Shown: positions 1-5,493 of the stretch, piece by piece
Numbering within the stretch: the first letter of the stretch is position 1
Layout of the letters: each line of letters begins with the position of its first letter
NCBI GenBank assembly: GCA_031270145.1
Contig: JAISYD010000082.1
Location: forward strand, 1-12,388
Direction of reading: 5' to 3'
Source: Planctomycetota bacterium
GTDB taxonomy: Bacteria > Planctomycetota > SZUA-567
DNA length: 12,388 bases
Notes under the pieces: generated by a model
What the model saw: the letters and a program-made list of their open reading frames with translations, nothing else
What the model was told of the DNA's origin: nothing
Database searches by the model: none
Position numbers and translations under genes: made by a program

Positions 1-1002
1 GCGGTGATGGATCTTTCCATCGGCGGCGATCTCCGGGAGATCCGGCGGCGCGTACGCGCCGCCTGCCCGGTTTCCCTCGGCAGCGTGCCGGTTTACGAGG
101 CCGCCTTCGCCTGCTCGGCCCGCCGCCAGCCCTTCCGCCGCATGACCGCCGGGGACATGCTGGAGGCGGTGCGGCTGCATGTCGAGGACGGGGTGGACTT
201 CGTCACCGTGCATTGCGGCATCACCCGGGCGGCGGTCGATTTTATCCGGGAGAACGGCCGAATTTGCGGCATAACCAGCCGGGGCGGCTCGCTCCTCGCC
301 CGCTGGATGCTCGCCAACAACCAGGAAAACCCCTTTTACGAGCATTTCGACGAGGTGGCGGATATCTGCAAATCCCGCGACGTCGCCTTGTCGCTGGGGG
401 ATGCGCTGCGCCCCGGCGCCCTGGCCGACGCCGGCGACCGGGCCCAGATCCACGAGCTTTACACCCTGGGCGGGCTGGCCCGGCGGGCGCGGGCGCGGGG
501 GGTGCAGGTATTTATCGAAGGCCCGGGGCACGTTCCCTTCAACCAGATAGCGGCCCAGATGCAACTGGAAAAAATCGCCTGCGACAACGCCCCCTTCTAC
601 GTCCTGGGGCCGCTGGTCACCGATGTGGCCCCCGGCTACGATCACCTGGTTGGCGCCATTGGCGGGACCCTGGCCGCCGTCTCCGGAGCCGATTTCCTCT
701 GTTATGTGACGCCGGCCGAGCATCTGCGCCTGCCCGGCCCGGAGGACGTCCGCCAGGGGGTGATCGCCTCCCGCATCGCCGCCCACGCCGCCGACATCGC
801 CAACGGCCTGCCCGGGGCGCGGGATTGGGACGACGCCATGAGCCGGGCCCGGAAGGCCCGCGACTGGGATCGGCAGTTCGAATTGGCCATCGACCCGGAG
901 TTGGCGAGGCGCAGCCGCGCCTCGGCCCTGCCGAAAAACGCCGGCGTCTGCACCATGTGCGGCGAGTTTTGCGCCCTTCGGGACGACGACGATTTGTTTT
1001 GA
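1..1002 (+). CDS. thiC: Phosphomethylpyrimidine synthase ThiC, 3' part (5' end outside window)
   Basis: ThiC is a cytoplasmic radical-SAM enzyme that turns aminoimidazole ribotide into the hydroxymethylpyrimidine phosphate of thiamine. The reading frame is open from base 1, so 333 C-terminal residues are visible and the N-terminus lies to the left. Family landmarks in order are MDLSIGGD, GVDFVTVHCGI, SRGGS, FYEHFDEVADIC, SLGDALRPG, the signature EGPGHVPFNQI, and YVLGPLVTDVAPGYDH. The C-terminal iron-sulfur site has cysteines at fragment residues 317, 320 and 324 (CTMCGEFC). Its spacing is C-x2-C-x3-C, one residue shorter than the C-x2-C-x4-C of E. coli ThiC. The anaerobic B12-ligand enzymes BzaA/BzaB/BzaF are close paralogs and could look similar. 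ThiC is the simpler reading, but no other thiamine gene is in view to confirm it. Any TPP riboswitch would lie outside the window. Confidence 0.9.
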   Translation, partial: AVMDLSIGGDLREIRRRVRAACPVSLGSVPVYEAAFACSARRQPFRRMTAGDMLEAVRLHVEDGVDFVTVHCGITRAAVDFIRENGRICGITSRGGSLLARWMLANNQENPFYEHFDEVADICKSRDVALSLGDALRPGALADAGDRAQIHELYTLGGLARRARARGVQVFIEGPGHVPFNQIAAQMQLEKIACDNAPFYVLGPLVTDVAPGYDHLVGAIGGTLAAVSGADFLCYVTPAEHLRLPGPEDVRQGVIASRIAAHAADIANGLPGARDWDDAMSRARKARDWDRQFELAIDPELARRSRASALPKNAGVCTMCGEFCALRDDDDLF

Positions 1003-1010
1003 TTTTATCC

Positions 1011-1039
1011 TTGCATCCGACCGTCCGGGTCTATATCAT
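1011..1039 (+). promoter_or_regulatory. Candidate sigma70-type promoter for the lipoprotein/HTH pair
   Basis: A TTGCAT box (1011-1016) and a TATCAT box (1034-1039) are separated by 17 bases, in the short gap after thiC. The -10 matches the consensus at 5 of 6 positions and the -35 is weaker. Transcription would begin near 1046, about 40 bases before the next gene. This is a sequence match only. Confidence 0.45.
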
Positions 1040-1084
1040 AGAGTCGGGAGTTCGCGAAGAACCGGACTCGGTTAGGAAGCGGGT

Positions 1085-1828
1085 GTGGCTATGCCTGGCA
1101 AATACGCTTTAGCCGCCTTGGCGCTCGGAACCCTGGTTTTCGGGTTGTCCATATCCGGTTGCAACCGCGACCAGCGCACCGCTTCGCGCTCCGGCCGCGT
1201 CCGGACCAGGGAGCGCGGCGTAAAACCGGCCGAGGTGCTGGCGGTTTCGGTTTACCGGCCTTCCGCCGCGGTCTCCCGGCCTTATCGGCTTCCGGCTCCG
1301 GCCGCGCCCGCCCCGGCGTTCGCCTCCGCCGTCCAGCCGGAGGCGATCCCGGCCCGGCCCGCGCCCCGGGCGCCGGTTTATGCCGCCGCCCCGGCTCAAT
1401 ACGCCGTCCAGCCGGTCGCCTATGTCGGACCGATTTACAGCGAACCGTCCGCCGCCGCGTTCCGGCCCTTGCCGCTTATCCAGCCGACGCCCGATCTCGC
1501 CATCGCCATGGCGGATTTGTCGGCCATGGCGCCGGCGGCCTTGGCGCCGGTTCCCCCGGTTGCCTCCATTCCCCGGGTTTTCCCCCGGGCGCCCATTCCG
1601 GAGTTGAGCCCGGATTTCCAGCGCTCGGCCCAGGCCGCCATCCAGCCGGCCGGCATCGGCATCCGCTCCCGCCGGGCCGGTTCGGATCGAATGGAAATCC
1701 AGCGGGCCCTGGCTCCGTTGGCCGAGCAACCGCTCCAGCCGTCGCCCACGCCCCGCGTCGCCGCCCTAGGCAATCAACGCCGGGATTGGCTAGCCGGTTC
1801 GGCCATGGTCATGGGCGCAAACTTCTGA
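1085..1828 (+). CDS. Ala/Pro-rich lipoprotein, function unknown
   Basis: I do not recognise a family. The N-terminus is a lipoprotein signal: a short basic start (PGK), a hydrophobic stretch (ALAALALGTLVFGLSI), then a lipobox ISGC with the modified cysteine at residue 26. The residue after it is Asn. The mature part of about 220 residues has one basic patch (near 28-48) and then low-complexity sequence rich in Ala, Pro, Arg and Tyr, with no membrane segment or enzyme motif. It may be a flexible envelope spacer. Two in-frame starts exist: GTG at 1085, 5 bases after AGGAAG, and ATG at 1091, 11 bases after it. I chose GTG for its spacing, and both give a good signal peptide. The next gene begins 1 base after the stop, so the two are probably co-expressed. 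Confidence 0.75.
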   Translation: MAMPGKYALAALALGTLVFGLSISGCNRDQRTASRSGRVRTRERGVKPAEVLAVSVYRPSAAVSRPYRLPAPAAPAPAFASAVQPEAIPARPAPRAPVYAAAPAQYAVQPVAYVGPIYSEPSAAAFRPLPLIQPTPDLAIAMADLSAMAPAALAPVPPVASIPRVFPRAPIPELSPDFQRSAQAAIQPAGIGIRSRRAGSDRMEIQRALAPLAEQPLQPSPTPRVAALGNQRRDWLAGSAMVMGANF

Positions 1829-1829
1829 C

Positions 1830-2489
1830 ATGACCCAGGCCAGCGTACGGAAAATCGACGGCAAACTGGAGCGATTGGTTCCGGGAACCCTCCGGCACCA
1901 GGTCATGATCGCCCTTCGGCAATTCCGCGCCTCCTGGGTGGAATTGGGCCGGCTGCTTAACGAAGTGGTCTACGGCGGCGATTACAAGGAATGGGGCTAC
2001 GACGACTTCGAGGTTTATTGCGCCCGCGAGCTGGGACTGAAAAAGCCCACCATCCAGAAATTGATGATCAGCTACAACTATATGAGGAAATACGAGTCCG
2101 GCCGGCTCGGCGGCCTGTCCGACGCCGGCGCCGACGCCGGGGACGGGGCGGAAACGGCCGGCATTCCGGATTTCCAGACGGTGGAATTGCTGGATCGGGC
2201 GCGCCACCGGGAGTCGGCGGACGGCGGCAAGCTGGAGGAGTTGCACCGCCGCGCCTTTTCCGGCCGGGACGACGAGCCGGAGTTGCGGCGGGAACTGCGG
2301 CAATACCTGCGCCCCGCCCCCCGGGCCGGCGAGGCTGGCGCCGCCGATGTCGGCCGGGCCGGCCTGATCGGGGTTCTCCGGGCCGCCCGGGAACTCCGCC
2401 GGCGCTTGTCCGAGGCGGGCGACGCCGTCCCCGACGGCTTGCGGGAACGCCTGGAACGCTCCTTGGTCGAACTGGAGGGTTTGGAATAG
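1830..2489 (+). CDS. Putative helix-turn-helix protein, function unknown
   Basis: This is a 219-residue cytoplasmic protein with no signal peptide or membrane segment. Residues 12-90 look folded and helical. The stretch DYKEWGYDDFEVYCAREL (51-68) followed by GLKKPTIQKLM (69-79) resembles the 'lGY.sFeeYc...lgis.sta.kl' pattern of helix-turn-helix segments in DNA-binding proteins. DNA binding is therefore a reasonable but unproven guess. Residues 91-115 are a Gly/Ala/Asp-rich linker. The C-terminal part (115-219) is charged, with Arg/Leu/Glu-rich helices that may oligomerise (ELRRELRQYL, RERLERSLVELEGLE). The start ATG lies 1 base after the preceding lipoprotein stop and has no good Shine-Dalgarno sequence, so translation is probably coupled. 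Third-position GC is high, as in its neighbours, which supports a real gene. Confidence 0.75.
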   Translation: MTQASVRKIDGKLERLVPGTLRHQVMIALRQFRASWVELGRLLNEVVYGGDYKEWGYDDFEVYCARELGLKKPTIQKLMISYNYMRKYESGRLGGLSDAGADAGDGAETAGIPDFQTVELLDRARHRESADGGKLEELHRRAFSGRDDEPELRRELRQYLRPAPRAGEAGAADVGRAGLIGVLRAARELRRRLSEAGDAVPDGLRERLERSLVELEGLE

Positions 2490-2517
2490 GCCGGCGTTTC
2501 CGTCCCCGACATTTTTC

Positions 2518-2545
2518 TTGACAATTTCCCGGCGGCGGCGATAAT
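2518..2545 (+). promoter_or_regulatory. Candidate promoter for rpmF-plsX
   Basis: A perfect TTGACA box (2518-2523) and GATAAT (2540-2545, 5 of 6 consensus bases) are separated by 16 bases. They lie in the gap between the HTH gene and rpmF. The implied start near 2552 leaves a leader of about 113 bases before rpmF. This is among the best sigma70-type matches in the window. Confidence 0.6.
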
Positions 2546-2584
2546 CCGGCCGGTTTATCTTATGGTTTGGAAGCGGCATCCTTC

Positions 2585-2620
2585 CGCCGCCGCGACGGAA
2601 AGCCGGCGGCGCGGTTTTTT
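2585..2620 (+). terminator. Hairpin plus T6 in the rpmF leader; possible attenuator
   Basis: CGCCGCCG (2585-2592) can pair with CGGCGGCG (2604-2611) as an 8-bp GC stem with an 11-base loop. Six Ts (2615-2620) follow, three bases after the stem. It lies downstream of the candidate promoter and upstream of the rpmF ribosome binding site, so it could stop some transcripts early. It could instead end transcripts from the HTH gene. In GC-rich DNA such stems also arise by chance, and the three-base spacer weakens it. Confidence 0.35.
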
Positions 2621-2664
2621 GCCGTTCGCCGCAATGAGGCGGAAAATCAGCACGGGAGTCGGCC

Positions 2665-2844
2665 ATGGCAGTACCACGTCACAAAATGTCCAAGCAGAAG
2701 CAGCGTTCCCGCCGGGCCCACGACGCCTTGGCGCCGGTGGGTTTCTATACCTGTCCCCGCTGCAATCAGGAAAAGTTGCCGCACCGGGTTTGCGACAACT
2801 GCGGCTATTATCGGGATGTGGAAAAGATAAAGACGGGCGGTTGA
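2665..2844 (+). CDS. rpmF: Ribosomal protein bL32
   Basis: This 59-residue protein is a component of the large ribosomal subunit. It begins MAVPRHKMSKQKQRSRRAHD, the usual bL32 N-terminus, followed by the conserved ALAPVGFYTCPRC and LPHRVCDNCGYY. Cysteines 30, 33, 43 and 46 form two CxxC pairs, the zinc-binding form of bL32. The length matches the family (about 56-60). A GGGAG ribosome binding site (2654-2658) lies 6 bases before the ATG. It sits 4 bases upstream of plsX, a widely conserved pairing. The DUF177 (yceD) gene that often precedes rpmF is absent here, and the preceding gene does not resemble it. The gene is short enough to be lost under a common 60-residue cutoff. Confidence 0.96.
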   Translation: MAVPRHKMSKQKQRSRRAHDALAPVGFYTCPRCNQEKLPHRVCDNCGYYRDVEKIKTGG

Positions 2845-2848
2845 CGCC

Positions 2849-3919
2849 ATGCGCCTCGGCATCGACGCCATGGGCAACGACAACGGCCCCGCCCCCATCG
2901 TCAAGGGAGTCAAGCTCTTCCTTGCCGAGGACGCGGATTCGGTCGTGGTCATGGTGGGAGACCGGGATCGGGTCACCCGCGCCATGATCGACCATGGCAT
3001 CGGCCTTTCCAAGCGCCTGGAACTGGTTCACGCCAGCCAAGTCATGGAAATGGACGACAAGGTGGCGGAACTGCGGGAAAAGCGGGACAGCTCGATCATG
3101 CGGCTAGTGACCGAGTTGAAGGAAAAGCGGGTCGACGCCATCGTCGCCCTGGGCAACACCGCCGCCGCCGTCGGAGCCGCCACCATCGGCCTGAAGCTGA
3201 TCCACGGAGTGCGCCGCCCCGGCATCGCCATTGCCATGCCCACCCGCGGGGCGCGGCCCTGCGTGGTCGTCGACATGGGCGCCAACACCGCCTGCAAGCC
3301 GTCGCACCTGGCCGCCTACGGCGTGATGGCCTCGATCTACAGCAACAAGATGTTCGGGCTGCGCAACCCCCGGGTCGGCCTGTTGAACGTCGGCGAGGAG
3401 CGCTCCAAGGGCAACGAAACCCTCCGGGAGGCGTTTTCGCTCCTTGAGGAGGCGCCGATAAACTTCATCGGCAACGTCGAGGGCGGCGACATCTTTTCCG
3501 GCGCCTGCGACGTGGTGGTCTGCGACGGCTTCATCGGCAACGCCGTCCTCAAGGCCTCGGAAACGCTTTCCTCCACCATGTCGAATTGGATCAAGGAGGC
3601 GCTTTACGCCACCTGGTACACCAAGCTGGCCGCCTTTGTCCTGCAGGGACACCTCGCCCGGGTGAAGAAGCGGCTCGATTACACCGCCTACGGCGGCGCC
3701 CCCCTGCTGGGGGTGAACGGAGTCTGCCTCATCGGGCACGGCCGTTCCAAGGCCCCGGCGGTGGCGAGCGCCCTGCGCTCGGCCCGCGAGAACGTCAAAA
3801 TGCAAATCAACCTCACCATCGCGGAAAAAATCGAGCGCATGCGCCACTCGGTGCGCTTGCAGGCCATCGGGGGCGGCGCCGGGGAAAGCGCCGCCCCCGC
3901 TCCCGTGGCCGCCGGCTGA
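2849..3919 (+). CDS. plsX: Phosphate acyltransferase PlsX
   Basis: PlsX makes acyl-phosphate from acyl-ACP and orthophosphate, feeding PlsY in phospholipid synthesis. It is a peripheral membrane enzyme. The 356 residues match the family length. Landmarks are IDAMGNDNGPAP (5-16), the MEMDD...KRDSS segment (67-82), GNT (102-104), DMGANTACKPSHLAAYGVMA, NPRVGLLNVGEERSKGNE, INFIGNVEGGDIF, VVVCDGFIGNAVLK, and a closing YGGAPLLGVNG...GHGRSKA. Two usually strict motifs differ from the common form: DAMGGD reads DAMGND, and the usual SAGNTGA reads ALGNTAA. The KPSHLAAYGVMASIY segment recalls planctomycete PlsX, as far as I can remember. The start is 4 bases after rpmF, with only a weak GGGCGG upstream, which suggests coupling to rpmF. 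Residues after about 340 are an Ala/Gly/Pro-rich tail. Confidence 0.94.
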   Translation: MRLGIDAMGNDNGPAPIVKGVKLFLAEDADSVVVMVGDRDRVTRAMIDHGIGLSKRLELVHASQVMEMDDKVAELREKRDSSIMRLVTELKEKRVDAIVALGNTAAAVGAATIGLKLIHGVRRPGIAIAMPTRGARPCVVVDMGANTACKPSHLAAYGVMASIYSNKMFGLRNPRVGLLNVGEERSKGNETLREAFSLLEEAPINFIGNVEGGDIFSGACDVVVCDGFIGNAVLKASETLSSTMSNWIKEALYATWYTKLAAFVLQGHLARVKKRLDYTAYGGAPLLGVNGVCLIGHGRSKAPAVASALRSARENVKMQINLTIAEKIERMRHSVRLQAIGGGAGESAAPAPVAAG

Positions 3920-3983
3920 GGCGGCGGCCGCGGGCGGCCGGTTCGCCGGAAAGAGGCCGGGCCGGGGCTGTCCGCTCAACTTG

Positions 3984-4012
3984 TTTTATCGGGCGGCGCA
4001 AGCTTTTATCGG
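3984..4012 (+). repeat. Two direct copies of TTTTATCGG, 20 bp apart
   Basis: The 9-base word TTTTATCGG occurs at 3984-3992 and 4004-4012. The 20-base period is close to two helical turns, so both copies would face the same side of the DNA. They lie about 50-75 bases upstream of the -35 box of the cysteine-rich lipoprotein promoter. That position would suit an activator site. No regulator is identified and chance cannot be excluded. Confidence 0.35.
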
Positions 4013-4040
4013 CCTTTCCCGAAATTTTTTCGCCAGGCGA

Positions 4041-4088
4041 TATTTTTTGAAAAAATTCCCTTGAAACAAAATCGGGAAAAGATATAGT
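4041..4088 (+). promoter_or_regulatory. Promoter with UP-like A/T element for the Cys-rich lipoprotein
   Basis: TTGAAA (4061-4066, 5 of 6) and TATAGT (4083-4088, 5 of 6) are separated by 16 bases. An A/T tract, TATTTTTTGAAAAAATT (4041-4057), sits directly upstream, where an RNA polymerase UP element would be. AATTTTTT at 4023-4030 is the exact inverted match of AAAAAATT at 4050-4057. This stands out sharply from the GC-rich surroundings and suggests a strong promoter, with a start near 4095. The strength is inferred, not measured. Confidence 0.65.
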
Positions 4089-4094
4089 TAGTCA

Positions 4095-4204
4095 TTCGCG
4101 GGGAAACGGTGAACGCCCGGATTTTGCCGGGTGGTTTAGGATCTTAGGATTGTTAGGCTTGCCCCACTGGGGGCTATTGTAATTGAGGTGTATGAGAAAA
4201 GGAG
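4095..4204 (+). promoter_or_regulatory. Structured 5' leader with triple TTAGG repeat
   Basis: The leader of about 115 bases contains two small hairpins. One is a 7-bp stem with one G-T pair (4114-4120 with 4127-4133, loop ATTTTG). The other is GCCCC/GGGGC (4161-4165 with 4170-4174, loop ACTG). Between them the word TTAGG appears three times (4136, 4144, 4153), 8 and 9 bases apart. The leader ends with AAGGAG (4199-4204), 6 bases before the lipoprotein ATG. It matches no riboswitch class I know. It might affect mRNA stability or translation, or bind a small RNA or protein. Confidence 0.4.
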
Positions 4205-4210
4205 ATGGAG

Positions 4211-4339
4211 ATGCGTATTTTGTTGGCTTTGACCCTGGCTGTCAGCTTGTTTGTCGCCGCCGGCTGCACCTGCACCAAGTGCGAGGCGCCCGCCCCGGCT
4301 CCCTGCGCCGCCCCGGCCCCCTGCAACGTCTGCAAGTAA
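4211..4339 (+). CDS. Small cysteine-rich lipoprotein, function unknown
   Basis: This 42-residue product has a hydrophobic signal (RILLALTLAVSLFVAAGC) with a lipobox-like AAGC, the modified cysteine being residue 19. The mature part would be only 24 residues with six cysteines (19, 21, 24, 32, 38, 41), arranged CTCTKC, then two APAPC-type repeats, ending CNVCK. One cysteine would carry lipid, leaving five that could bind metal or form disulfides. I know no family for it. The start ATG at 4211 is set by AAGGAG 6 bases upstream; ATG at 4205 is in frame but overlaps that site. The gene has its own promoter, leader and terminator, so it is a separate transcription unit inside the lipid gene block. 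Its envelope location is inferred from the signal. Ala at the -3 position is a less common lipobox residue, so plain secretion is possible. Confidence 0.75.
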   Translation: MRILLALTLAVSLFVAAGCTCTKCEAPAPAPCAAPAPCNVCK

Positions 4340-4376
4340 ATCCATTGTAGCGGCCACAAATGAGATTGTCTTGAAT

Positions 4377-4409
4377 GGCATGGTTCCCTTCGCGGGTTCC
4401 ATGCTTTTT
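4377..4409 (+). terminator. Intrinsic terminator after the Cys-rich lipoprotein
   Basis: GCATGG (4378-4383) pairs with CCATGC (4399-4404). Inside is a symmetric TT/TT internal loop, then CCC/GGG closing a TTCGC loop. Five Ts (4405-4409) follow at once. G4377 can add a G-T pair at the base. It begins 38 bases after the stop codon. Its form and place are those of a rho-independent terminator, separating the lipoprotein transcript from fabD. Confidence 0.75.
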
Positions 4410-4526
4410 CATAAAACCGGCGGATTTTATTTTTTTTATTTCCCTTCCGAATTTTTACGGATAAAATTGATTTGGGTTCGCGCTTTCGCCGTTCCCGCAA
4501 GCATTGGATCGAGGCGGTGGAAAATT
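4410..4526 (+). other. A/T-rich gap before fabD; no clear promoter
   Basis: After the terminator comes a stretch with long T runs (4427-4440) and then normal GC-rich sequence up to fabD. A TAAAAT box (4462-4467) could serve as a -10 element, but I see no convincing -35 element at the right distance. fabD must be transcribed either from a promoter here or by read-through. No gene or RNA is evident. Confidence 0.3.
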
Positions 4527-5459
4527 ATGCTGGAAGGATTCCTTCTTTTCCCCGGACAGGGGGCGCAGGTACCCGGCATGGCCAAGGACGCCTATGACGC
4601 GGGCGGCCACGCCCTGGCCTTATTCGAAGAGGCTTCGGAGATACTGGGGTTCGATCTGGCCGATCTGACCTTCAACTCCGATCCGGAGACGCTGGCCCGC
4701 ACCGAGAATTGCCAACCCGCCATCCTGGTGGCCAGCCTGGCCCTGTTGGACACCCTGCGCGAACGCCGGCAATTCAGCCTTTCCGGGGCGGCCGGCCTGT
4801 CCCTGGGCGAATTCAGCGCCCTGGTGGCGCTGGAGGCCATGGATTTCGCCGATGCCGTCCGGCTGATCCGCCGCCGGGGGGAATTGATGGAGGAGGCCGG
4901 GCGCGGCCGCCAGGGCGGCATGGTCTCGGTCATCGGCCTGGAGGCGGCGGCGGTGGAGGAAGTCTGTCGCCGGGTGACCGATTCCGGCGCCGGGCTGGCG
5001 ACGCCGTCCAACTACAACTGTCCCGGCCAGGTGACGATTTCGGGCGATCGGGCGGCGCTCGCCAAGGCGGAGGACGAGCTGAAGGCCGCCGGCGCCAGGC
5101 GGGTCGTCCGCCTGAACGTCTCGGGCGCCTTCCACTCCCCCTTCATGGAATCCGCCAAAAAAGGCCTGGAAAATGCCCTGGCCGACATTTCGCTCCGCCA
5201 CCCGGTGGCCAAGTTCGTCAACAACGCCGACGCCAAGCTCATGATCGATCCTCCGTCCATAGCCGATTCCCTGGCCCGGCAGTTAACTTCGCCGGTGCGC
5301 TGGGAGCAGTCCTGCCGGCTTCTGGTCGGACACGGCGAGACGACGTTCTACGAGGTGGGTCCGGGCAAGGTCTGTTCCGGCCTGATGAAACGCATCGCCC
5401 CGGAGGCGACGGTCACGACGGTGAACAGCCTGGCCGACATCGAAAACCTTCCCGAATAG
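4527..5459 (+). CDS. fabD: Malonyl-CoA:ACP transacylase FabD
   Basis: FabD moves the malonyl group from CoA to acyl carrier protein, supplying every elongation step of fatty acid synthesis in the cytoplasm. The 310 residues equal the normal family length. LFPGQGAQ (7-14) holds the oxyanion glutamine (Q11). The nucleophile elbow GLSLGE (90-95) holds catalytic Ser92. Arg117 lies in RRRGELM and binds the malonyl carboxylate. NVSGAFHSPFM holds catalytic His203, and YEVGPGKV is the usual C-terminal motif. The residue before the serine is Leu rather than the common His (GHSLGE). The frame is open far upstream, but homology begins at ATG 4527, preceded by GGTGG at 4516-4520. fabG follows after 34 bases. 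fabH, often found between plsX and fabD, is absent from this stretch. Confidence 0.95.
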   Translation: MLEGFLLFPGQGAQVPGMAKDAYDAGGHALALFEEASEILGFDLADLTFNSDPETLARTENCQPAILVASLALLDTLRERRQFSLSGAAGLSLGEFSALVALEAMDFADAVRLIRRRGELMEEAGRGRQGGMVSVIGLEAAAVEEVCRRVTDSGAGLATPSNYNCPGQVTISGDRAALAKAEDELKAAGARRVVRLNVSGAFHSPFMESAKKGLENALADISLRHPVAKFVNNADAKLMIDPPSIADSLARQLTSPVRWEQSCRLLVGHGETTFYEVGPGKVCSGLMKRIAPEATVTTVNSLADIENLPE

Positions 5460-5493
5460 CCGGGATTTCCCCATTACAAGGAGGCGGGAGCCA

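Noticed and set aside
1109..1833. Alternative frames on both strands over the Ala/Pro-rich lipoprotein
   Set aside because: They are Arg/Gly/Pro-rich shadows. Only the frame at 1085 has a signal peptide, a lipobox and a suitable ribosome binding site.
3907..3929. GGCCGCC/GGCGGCC hairpin at the plsX stop as a terminator
   Set aside because: The stem has no T run after it and overlaps the end of the coding sequence. It fits the GC-rich tail rather than an intrinsic terminator.
4095..4204. Known riboswitch in the lipoprotein leader
   Set aside because: I compared it by eye with TPP, cyclic-di-GMP and fluoride motifs and saw no conserved core; the hairpins are small.
4251..4526. N-terminal extension of FabD back to 4251
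   Set aside because: It crosses the lipoprotein gene and its terminator, and FabD homology and normal length begin at ATG 4527.
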